Of a stretch of 64,000 nucleotides of DNA, positions 57,802-64,000 are shown one piece after another. The notes under the pieces are model-generated. The model saw only the letters and a list, made by a program, of their open reading frames with translations. It made no database searches and had not been told where the DNA came from. The stretch is from Massilia glaciei. GTDB lineage: Bacteria > Pseudomonadota > Gammaproteobacteria > Burkholderiales > Burkholderiaceae_D. The stretch covers positions 1 to 64,000 of the forward strand of contig NZ_PXWF02000050.1 in the NCBI RefSeq assembly GCF_003011895.2, in the 5' to 3' direction. Position numbers and translations under genes: made by a program. The stretch's first letter is position 1. Every line of letters starts with the position of its first letter.

Positions 57802-59192
57802 ATCGGCTCCTTGTCGACCGGGCGTCCGCCCGCAAGGGGGCGGTTGGGCAGGGTTTCGGGGCCGGGCAGCGAGGGCAGCGGCCCCTTGTTGATCATCTTG
57901 TTGATGTACCAGATACCGACCGAAAACACCACGAAGTACACCAGCACGAACAGTGCGAGCGAGGTGAGTACTTGCGCCGCCCCGACCGGCGAGACGGCGT
58001 CGGCGGTGCGCAGCACGCCGTAGGCGATCCATGGCTGGCGGCCGATCTCGGTGACCATCCAGCCGGCCAGCAAGGCAATGAAGCCGAGCGGCCAGGCGCG
58101 CGCGAGCGGCTTGAGGAACCACGTCGATTGCGGCAACCTGCGCCGCCACATGAGCAGCACCCCGACGACGCCGATGGCAATCATGAGCAGCCCCAACCCG
58201 ACCATCAGGCGGAACATGAAAAACACGGGCACCACCGGCGGCCGGTCGGCGGGTTTGAAATCGCGCAGGCCCTTAAAAAGCCCGTTCCAGTCGTGCGTGA
58301 TGATCAGGCTGCCCAGCTTGGGTATCGACACCTCGTACAGATTGCGTTCGGTCTTGGCGTCGGGCCAGGCGAACAGCACCAGCGGCGCCGGATGCGCACC
58401 GTCCCAATGGGCCTCGATCGCGGCGATTTTTGCGGGCTGGTACTTGAGCGTGTTGAGGCCGTGCAGGTCGCCGACCAACGCCTGCAACGGCGCCAGCACG
58501 GCCAGCATGCCGAGCCCCATCTTGAGCATGGTGCGCGCCTCGGCCTCGAAGCGGTGGTTCAGCATGTAGCGCGCCCCCGTCGCGGCGATCACGAGCGCGG
58601 TCGTCAGGTAGGTCGCGATCATCATGTGGGTGAAGCGGTACGGGAAGCTCGGGTTGAAGATGATTTGCAACCAGTCCACCGGATAGGTGATGCCGTTTTC
58701 GATCGCGTAGCCGGCCGGCGTGTGCATCCAGCTGTTGGCGGCGAGGATCCAGAATCCCGACAGTGCCGTGCCGAAGGCGACCACGACCGACGCGAGCGTG
58801 TGCAGCCATGGCGGAAAGCGGTTCCATCCGAACAGCATGATGCCCAGGAAGCTCGCCTCGAGGAAGAAGGCGGTCAGCACCTCGTAGGCGAACAAGGGGC
58901 CGAGGGTGTTGCCGATTATTTCGGAGAAGCGGCTCCAGTTGGTGCCTATCTGGTATTCCATGACGATGCCCGAGACCACGCCCATGGCGAACGAGACCGC
59001 GAATATCTTGGTCCAGAATCTGGCCAGCGTGTGGTAGTGGTCGCGCCGGGTGCGCAGCCACATGATTTCGAGCGTGGCGATGAAGGCCGACAGCCCGATC
59101 GTGAACGCCGGAAACACAATGTGGAAGGCCACCGTGAATCCAAATTGAATCCGCGCGAGCAGGGTCGCGTCGATGCCGGCAATGGTTTCCAC
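57798..59192 (-). CDS. cydA: Cytochrome bd-type quinol oxidase subunit I
   Basis: 464 residues; the short Q-loop type, as in cyanide-insensitive oxidases (CioA), compared with about 520 in E. coli. LLARIQFGFTVAFHIVFPAF holds the N-terminal haem-ligand histidine, MEYQIGTNWSRFSEIIGN and AAFFLEA-like TAFFLEASFLGIMLFGW the haem b595/d region, and TEIGRQPWIAYGVLRTAD the GRQPW motif. Start is GTG 59192 with GAGGA close upstream. It reduces oxygen with quinol at the inner membrane at high affinity. Confidence 0.95.
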   Translation of the reverse strand: METIAGIDATLLARIQFGFTVAFHIVFPAFTIGLSAFIATLEIMWLRTRRDHYHTLARFWTKIFAVSFAMGVVSGIVMEYQIGTNWSRFSEIIGNTLGPLFAYEVLTAFFLEASFLGIMLFGWNRFPPWLHTLASVVVAFGTALSGFWILAANSWMHTPAGYAIENGITYPVDWLQIIFNPSFPYRFTHMMIATYLTTALVIAATGARYMLNHRFEAEARTMLKMGLGMLAVLAPLQALVGDLHGLNTLKYQPAKIAAIEAHWDGAHPAPLVLFAWPDAKTERNLYEVSIPKLGSLIITHDWNGLFKGLRDFKPADRPPVVPVFFMFRLMVGLGLLMIAIGVVGVLLMWRRRLPQSTWFLKPLARAWPLGFIALLAGWMVTEIGRQPWIAYGVLRTADAVSPVGAAQVLTSLALFVLVYFVVFSVGIWYINKMINKGPLPSLPGPETLPNRPLAGGRPVDKEPI

Positions 59193-59213
59193 AGGTCCTC
59201 GCAGACTGGCGTG

Positions 59214-59630
59214 TCAATGCGGTGCGGCTTTGAGCTGGACCCGGTCGCGGTCGAAATAGCTTTTAAAGCGCGCAATGTGCCCGCTCTGGTCGAATTCGAG
59301 CAAGGTTACGCCGTCGTAGTCTATGGGCTGCCCGTGCGGGCCGGTGCCGCTGGAATGCCAGAACAAGCCGGCCGAATGGTCGTTGACCGTGACCTCGAAA
59401 AATTCGGAGTGGATGGTGCCGAACGTGGCGCCGTAGGCGCGCCAGAAAGCGGCGATGTGGTCGCGGCCGCTGCACCCGCGCCCCCCGCGCTCGAGGATGG
59501 GATTGCTCAGCTGTGCGTCGCCGGAGAAAAGTTCGGCCACGCCATCGACCGCGTTGTCTTGGCCCTGCTCAAGCTGTTTCAGCCGGGCGATGAAGCGCCC
59601 TGCCGCTTCGCGTGTTTGTTCGGCATTCAT
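59214..59630 (-). CDS. SnoaL/NTF2-like protein
   Basis: 138 residues, a cone-shaped alpha+beta fold: an N-terminal helix pair, HIAAFWRAYGATFGTIHSEF, a beta sheet region (AGLFWHSSGTGPHGQPIDYD) and ARFKSYFDRDRVQL at the end. Such proteins may be isomerases, hydrolases or binding proteins. It ends 22 bp before the cydA start on the same strand and may share its transcript. Confidence 0.82.
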   Translation of the reverse strand: MNAEQTREAAGRFIARLKQLEQGQDNAVDGVAELFSGDAQLSNPILERGGRGCSGRDHIAAFWRAYGATFGTIHSEFFEVTVNDHSAGLFWHSSGTGPHGQPIDYDGVTLLEFDQSGHIARFKSYFDRDRVQLKAAPH

Positions 59631-59733
59631 GTGGGGGTTCCCGCATCCGAGGTGGGACCGGGACGAACCGGTCTAGACCTTTTTGGATCACGGTCGGCGC
59701 ACGAAAGTTCGCGCCTCCGGTTAGCCCCGAATC

Positions 59734-60288
59734 CTATTTCGCGTTCGCCACGCGCCGCAGTTCGGCCTTGAATCGCGGCTTGCCGTCGCGCTCGAGATAG
59801 TAGGTCATGGTCGACGCGTCGGCCGACAGGCTCAGGGTCCAAACGTTGGTCGACGCCGCCGGAATCAGCTCGGCGGTGTGGGCGTCGGCCAGGAACGATT
59901 GCGCCAGCGTGGTGCCGCCATCGGATGCCAGCCCGCCGTACATGGTGACCGCGTCGGGCGTGCCGTCGGCATGGCGATGGTCGTGCTTGAGCGTCAAGCC
60001 GGTGCGCTCGTTGCGGATGATCCAGGTGCGCGAACGGTCCTCGCCGACCAAAAATGGAATGCGGATTTCCTCGGGCTTGCAGGCGGCGATATGGGCCACC
60101 AGTTTTTTGCCCGCAAAGCTGTCGGCCGGGTCCCGCGGAAAAACCGACGCGCCCTCGTAGGTGGCGCCGCACAATTTTCCGAGCTGCGCGAAAAACGCGC
60201 CTTGCGCCCGCGCCGCCTCGGGCGGATGCGCAGTGGCCTGCAGTGCCGTCATTGCCAATGCGCCGAGCGCGATTTTGAACATGGTCAT
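59734..60288 (-). CDS. Secreted protein of unknown function (184 aa)
   Basis: 184 residues. GGAAAA precedes ATG 60288. A signal peptide (MFKIALGALAMTALQATAHP) is followed by a mature domain with GKLCGATYEGASVFPRDPAD, HIAACKPEEIRIPFLVGEDR, SRTWIIRNERTGLTLKHDHR and a beta-rich end (TNVWTLSLSADASTMTYYLE). Two cysteines (in GKLCGA and AACKP) could form a disulphide. Similar secreted proteins are frequent in this group but not characterised. Confidence 0.82.
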   Translation of the reverse strand: MTMFKIALGALAMTALQATAHPPEAARAQGAFFAQLGKLCGATYEGASVFPRDPADSFAGKKLVAHIAACKPEEIRIPFLVGEDRSRTWIIRNERTGLTLKHDHRHADGTPDAVTMYGGLASDGGTTLAQSFLADAHTAELIPAASTNVWTLSLSADASTMTYYLERDGKPRFKAELRRVANAK

Positions 60289-60457
60289 GTGGTTTTCCAA
60301 AGTGGTTGTGTAGCCGACCATATGCGGCCCCGCAGAAAATGTCAACATGCTAAAAAATTCCGCTCGCCCGGAAAAAATGCGCGCTTGGGCGTACTGCCCA
60401 GCAGATTTATGAGCAACATCGAACAAAAAACCGTTGCGGACCTGTAGACTCAGGCTT

Positions 60458-61303
60458 ATGAAGCATACGACAAAAATGGCGGGCGCCGCCGGCATCCTCA
60501 GCGTGCTGTGGCTCAGCCTCACGGCGGCCGTGGCGGCGAGCCAGCGCCGGCTGCTGTTCAATCCCAAGATCAAACGCGAAGTCGACCGTCCGCGCAGCAG
60601 CGGCCACCGCACCCGCCCCATCGTCCTGCGCACCGCGGACGGCACCAAGCTGTCGGGCTGGCTCATGACGCCGTCGGTCATGGGCCCGCATCCCGCGGTG
60701 CTGTATTTTGGCGGCCGCTCCGAAGAGGTGTCCTGGATCGCGCGCGACGCCGGCAAGCTGTTTCCCGGCATGGCCGTGTTGGCCGTCAACTACCGCGGCT
60801 ATGGCGATTCGCAAGGCGACCCGGCCGAGCAGCACATGATCGACGACGGCCGCATGTTGTACGACTGGCTGGCCGAGCGCAGCCATGTCGACCCGGAGCG
60901 CATCGCCGTGGTCGGGCGCAGCCTCGGCTCCGGCGTCGCCGTCCAGATCGCCATGGCGCGCCCGGCGCATTCGGTGGTGCTGATCACCCCTTACGATTCG
61001 ATCCTCGCGATCGCCAAGCGCCGCTTCCGGGCGGTGCCGGTCGAGTACGTGCTCAGGCACCGTTTCGAATCGATCAAGTACGCCTCGGCGCTCAAGGCGC
61101 CAACCTACGTGCTGCGCGCCGCCACCGACGACGTGGTCCCCCATTCTCACACCGACTTGCTGGTCGCACAGCTGGCCCAATTGCACTCCGACGAAACCAT
61201 TCCCGATTCGGACCACCTGACCATCCCCTATCTCGAGTCGACGCAGGAGCGGATCGCGGCGTTCCTGAAAGCCCGCTTCGCCATCGCCGCGCACCAGGCC
61301 TGA
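60458..61303 (+). CDS. Membrane-anchored alpha/beta hydrolase
   Basis: 281 residues. One N-terminal hydrophobic helix (AGAAGILSVLWLSLTAAVAA) and then a FrsA/BEM46-like hydrolase: AVNYRGYGDSQGDPAEQ, nucleophile serine in VVGRSLGSGVAVQIA, acid in RAATDDVVPHSH and histidine in DSDHLTIPY. Start ATG 60458 has AGG close upstream. Substrate unknown; proteins of this type are often esterases or thioesterases. Confidence 0.87.
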   Translation: MKHTTKMAGAAGILSVLWLSLTAAVAASQRRLLFNPKIKREVDRPRSSGHRTRPIVLRTADGTKLSGWLMTPSVMGPHPAVLYFGGRSEEVSWIARDAGKLFPGMAVLAVNYRGYGDSQGDPAEQHMIDDGRMLYDWLAERSHVDPERIAVVGRSLGSGVAVQIAMARPAHSVVLITPYDSILAIAKRRFRAVPVEYVLRHRFESIKYASALKAPTYVLRAATDDVVPHSHTDLLVAQLAQLHSDETIPDSDHLTIPYLESTQERIAAFLKARFAIAAHQA

Positions 61304-61340
61304 AAGGCTGAGGCCGCGCCGCCAGGCACCGACAGAGGCC

Positions 61341-62051
61341 CTACTTGTCGAGTTCCGGGTAGTGCCGGAAGATCCCCTCTTCGTTGAATGGAATGCGGCG
61401 CTTGGAGGCCAGATAGGCGGCTATATTGGGCCGCGCGGCAATGCGCCCGTGCAGGTCGACCAGTCCGGGGTAGCCCGGTTCGATGCGCGCCATCGACCTG
61501 GGAAAGGCGTAGCGCAAGCCTTCGAGCAACTGGAACATCGACAGGTCGACATAGCTGAGCCGGCTGGCAACCATGAAACCGCCACGGCGCGACGGCTCGC
61601 GCAACACGCGCTCGAAATAATCGAGGAACTTGGGCACGCGGTTGGCCAGGAATTCGGCGGCGCGCCGCTTCGCCTCCTTTTTCTGGTCTTCGTAATAGAG
61701 CGAAACGGCAACCGGATGGTGGGTGTCGTGCACCTCGTTGACGAGATCGGCGATGGTCAGTTGCAACTGGTGGGTCCAGAGCCGGCCCTCCTCGGTGCGC
61801 GGCGCCAGCCCGTGCCGCGCGCCAAGGTACAGCAAGATATTGGCGCTTTGCCCGATAGCCAGTTCGCCCGCCATCAGCACCGGCGGCGCGAAGGCGGCGG
61901 GCGTGGCGGCGCCGAGCACGGCCAGCATCTTGGACACGCCGTTCTTTTGCCGCGCGACATCGACGTATTCGGCGCTGGCCTCTTCGAGCGCCAGGCGCAC
62001 GAATTCGCCGCGGCCCTGGATGGTGGGCCAGTAGTAAAGTTGGTAGACCAT
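61341..62051 (-). CDS. Glutathione S-transferase family protein
   Basis: 236 residues from ATG 62051 (GGAAG upstream); longer starts are not supported. YQLYYWPTIQGRGEFVRLAL is the sigma/alpha-like N-terminal thioredoxin domain with the catalytic-type tyrosine, AIGQSANILLYLGARHGL the glutathione-binding Ser, and LSYVDLSMFQLLEGLRYAFP lies in the helical domain. Distinct from the GST at 20826. Convergent with the hydrolase gene. Confidence 0.88.
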   Translation of the reverse strand: MVYQLYYWPTIQGRGEFVRLALEEASAEYVDVARQKNGVSKMLAVLGAATPAAFAPPVLMAGELAIGQSANILLYLGARHGLAPRTEEGRLWTHQLQLTIADLVNEVHDTHHPVAVSLYYEDQKKEAKRRAAEFLANRVPKFLDYFERVLREPSRRGGFMVASRLSYVDLSMFQLLEGLRYAFPRSMARIEPGYPGLVDLHGRIAARPNIAAYLASKRRIPFNEEGIFRHYPELDK

Positions 62052-62273
62052 CGCACGCTTCCAGACATGACGTTCACATACTGTAGCGCCCCTGCGCTTT
62101 TTGGCTTGGACGCCTGACAAGCGTGACACCCTGCTCCGCCCATGCAAGGCAGCCCGAAAACATCTCATTTCAGGAGGGAGAAAAGCTGAGGGAAATTGCT
62201 ATCGCCATCGGGGGATCGGCGCTTATCGAACCGCGGCCATCTGGCAGATGGCCGGTCCGATGCGTATCCGGTC

Positions 62274-62567
62274 TTACTCGTGGGGCTTGGTGATTGGCCC
62301 CTCTTTGAACAGCTTTTCCTTGAGCTCCTTGTCGAGCCGCGGATCGCGCCGGCGGATCCACTCGAGCAGCATGGCCGCGTGTTCTTTTTCTTCGTCGCGG
62401 TTATGCTCGAGCAGCACGCGCAGTTCGGGATCGGTGCAAGCCTCGCAACGCTGGTTATACCAGTCGACCGCCTCGAGTTCCTCCATCAGGGACTGGATCG
62501 CGCGGTGCATGTCCATGGTCAACGTCGACAGTTTTTCTATCGGTTCGTGAAAGCCTTCGTTCGCCAT
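62274..62567 (-). CDS. Encapsulin-type ferritin-like protein (EncFtn family) without targeting tail
   Basis: 97 residues from ATG 62567 (GGAGAA six bases upstream; ATG 62579 is less likely). MDMHRAIQSLMEELEAVDWY and RDEEKEHAAMLLEWIRRRDP match the EncFtn ferroxidase: Glu29, Glu30, Glu32, Trp36, Tyr37, Glu60 and His63 lie two positions before Rhodospirillum rubrum Glu31, Glu32, Glu34, Trp38, Tyr39, Glu62 and His65. The protein ends GPITKPHE, with no C-terminal encapsulin-docking peptide, and no encapsulin gene is present. It could act as a free ring-shaped iron oxidase. Confidence 0.8.
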   Translation of the reverse strand: MANEGFHEPIEKLSTLTMDMHRAIQSLMEELEAVDWYNQRCEACTDPELRVLLEHNRDEEKEHAAMLLEWIRRRDPRLDKELKEKLFKEGPITKPHE

Positions 62568-62783
62568 CGTATTCTCCAAATTGATTTAATATGCCATGCG
62601 GCGCGGGCGGAACCCTGCCCGGCACAAGCTAAAAATCATCATAGCATCGTTAGTCAAATAACCATCGTTCGCAGTCGTGCGCGGGTGCAATGCCCGGAAT
62701 CGTTCACCAAACCGGCCTCTTCCGCAAACATTCGCGAGCTGGGGGATAATCATGGATTGCCATGTCACCAACCCGAGGCCCTG

Positions 62784-63941
62784 ATGCTCAATTTCGACTT
62801 TTACAACCCAACCCAGATCCTGTTCGGCAAGGGCCAGATCGCCGCCCTCGCCAAGCTCATTCCGGCCGACACCCGCGTGCTCTTGCTGTACGGCGGCGGC
62901 AGCATCAAGCAAAACGGCGTCTTCGACGAGGTCATGGGCGCACTCGCGGGCCACGAGGTGCTTGAGTTTTCGGGCATCGAGCCCAACCCCAGCTACGAAA
63001 CGCTGATGCGCGCGATTGAGCTCGTCAAGCGCGAGAACATCGGCTACCTGCTCGCCGTCGGCGGCGGCTCCGTCATCGACGGCACCAAGTTCGTCGCCGC
63101 CGGCGCCCTGCTCGACGAGGACCCATGGTCGATCTTCGACAAGCGCTCGGCCAACGTGCTGTCGGCGCTGCCCTTCGGCGTGGTCCTGACGCTGCCGGCC
63201 ACCGGCTCCGAGATGAACAGCGGCGGCGTCGTCACGCGCCGCGCGACCCACGAGAAGCGCTCCTTCGCCAGCCGCAAGCTGTATCCGGCGTTTTCGATCC
63301 TCGACCCGAGCACCACCTATTCGCTGCCCACGCGCCAAGTCGGCAACGGCGTGGTCGACGCCTTCGCCCACGTCATGGAGCAGTACCTGACCTACCCGGT
63401 GGGCGCCAAGGTGCAGGACCGCTTTGCCGAAGGACTGCTGTTGACGCTGATCGAGGAAGGCCCCAAGGCGCTGTCCGACCCTGAGGACTACGACGTACGC
63501 GCCAACGTCATGTGGTGCGCCACGCTGGCCCTGAACGGCTTGATCGGCGCCGGCGTGCCGCAGGACTGGGCCACCCACATGATCGGCCACGAACTGACCG
63601 CCCTGTACAACCTCGATCATGCGCAGACGTTGGCGGTCATCCTGCCCAACATGCTGCGCCTGCGCAAGGAGGCCAAGCGCGAAAAGCTGCTGCAGTTCGC
63701 CGCGCGCGTGTGGGACCTGCACGGCGGCGACGAAGACACCCGCATCGAAGCGGCGATCACCCGCATGGAGCAGTTCTTCGAGCAGATGGGCGTCAAGACG
63801 CGCCTGGGCGACTACGGCCTGAAGGCGGACCACATCGACCAGGTGATCGCCGCGCTCGAGGCGCACCGCATGGTCAAGCTGGGCGAGCGGCGCGACGTCA
63901 CGCTTGATGTCAGCCGCAAAGTGCTCGAAATGAGCCTGTAG
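62784..63941 (+). CDS. yqhD: Iron-containing alcohol dehydrogenase, YqhD/BDH type
   Basis: 385 residues, like E. coli YqhD (387). MLNFDFYNPTQILFGKGQIA, YGGGSIKQNGVFDEV (NADPH-binding Gly-Gly-Gly-Ser), AVGGGSVIDGTKFVAAGA, TLPATGSEMNSGGVVT, and the metal ligands in GNGVVDAFAHVMEQYL, WATHMIGHELTALYNLDHAQ. It reduces aldehydes to alcohols with NADPH. GAGG lies five bases before ATG 62784. The long upstream in-frame extension is not family sequence. Confidence 0.95.
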   Translation: MLNFDFYNPTQILFGKGQIAALAKLIPADTRVLLLYGGGSIKQNGVFDEVMGALAGHEVLEFSGIEPNPSYETLMRAIELVKRENIGYLLAVGGGSVIDGTKFVAAGALLDEDPWSIFDKRSANVLSALPFGVVLTLPATGSEMNSGGVVTRRATHEKRSFASRKLYPAFSILDPSTTYSLPTRQVGNGVVDAFAHVMEQYLTYPVGAKVQDRFAEGLLLTLIEEGPKALSDPEDYDVRANVMWCATLALNGLIGAGVPQDWATHMIGHELTALYNLDHAQTLAVILPNMLRLRKEAKREKLLQFAARVWDLHGGDEDTRIEAAITRMEQFFEQMGVKTRLGDYGLKADHIDQVIAALEAHRMVKLGERRDVTLDVSRKVLEMSL

Positions 63942-64000
63942 CGACGGCAGTCGCGACGGTGGGCGGCGGTGGTGGCCGCGTTCGTGTTAAAATCGTACTT

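Overview
The window comes from a GC-rich betaproteobacterium of the order Burkholderiales, most likely Oxalobacteraceae (Massilia, Duganella or Janthinobacterium type). This is inferred from gene content and order: a flhDC-motAB-cheYAW-mcp cluster and the dapC-dapD-pilU-yffB-dapE-prmB-yheS order, both typical of that group. It also rests on the protein sequences and on many dispersed palindromic repeats between genes. I saw no tRNA, rRNA or CRISPR array.

Layout. 1-8.7 kb (minus strand) is a motility regulon: flhD, flhC, motA, motB, a short CheZ-like protein, cheY, cheA, cheW and the start of a chemoreceptor that runs off the left edge. 8.7-9.8 kb is a dense repeat hotspot. 9.8-16.5 kb holds tryptophan catabolism (kynU, kynA), a divergent pair of DJ-1/PfpI proteins (a GlxA-type regulator and an isonitrile-hydratase-like enzyme), a metallo-beta-lactamase-fold protein, a lipoprotein gene broken by an in-frame TGA, a small hydrolase and a GIY-YIG protein. 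16.5-22 kb holds htpG, a MocR regulator divergent from a LysE exporter, a glutathione transferase and a secreted protein whose start codon appears to be ACG. 22-28 kb is an NAD salvage unit (pncA, pncB, nadE, nadM-Nudix) divergent from its repressor gene nrtR, with a palindromic operator between them.

28-37 kb carries a double-receiver response regulator, an EamA exporter with an operator-like site matching the one at the MocR gene, a 267-bp tandem duplication, ridA next to an aminotransferase, small membrane and secreted proteins and a hybrid histidine kinase. 37-45.4 kb is the housekeeping lysine/diaminopimelate cluster with pilU, prmB and yheS.

45.4-48.7 kb is the most unusual part. A cheW-arfB block appears to be tandemly duplicated and decayed. 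Minus-strand cargo lies beside each copy: in one, a small membrane protein and a broken HlyD-family secretion gene; in the other, a 60-residue Gly-rich peptide with a double-glycine leader followed at once by a small membrane protein. I read this as a class II microcin and immunity locus, partly degraded.

48.7-64 kb holds an OmpR/EnvZ pair, a threonine/hydroxyaspartate dehydratase, an intact IS4-family (Tn5-like) insertion sequence, a small gene cut by a 155-bp palindromic element with a 5-bp target duplication, then DUF72, an SGNH hydrolase, a cytochrome bd oxidase (cydAB), assorted small enzymes, an encapsulin-type ferritin without encapsulin, and a YqhD-type alcohol dehydrogenase. All assignments are by reading the sequence; no database search was possible.
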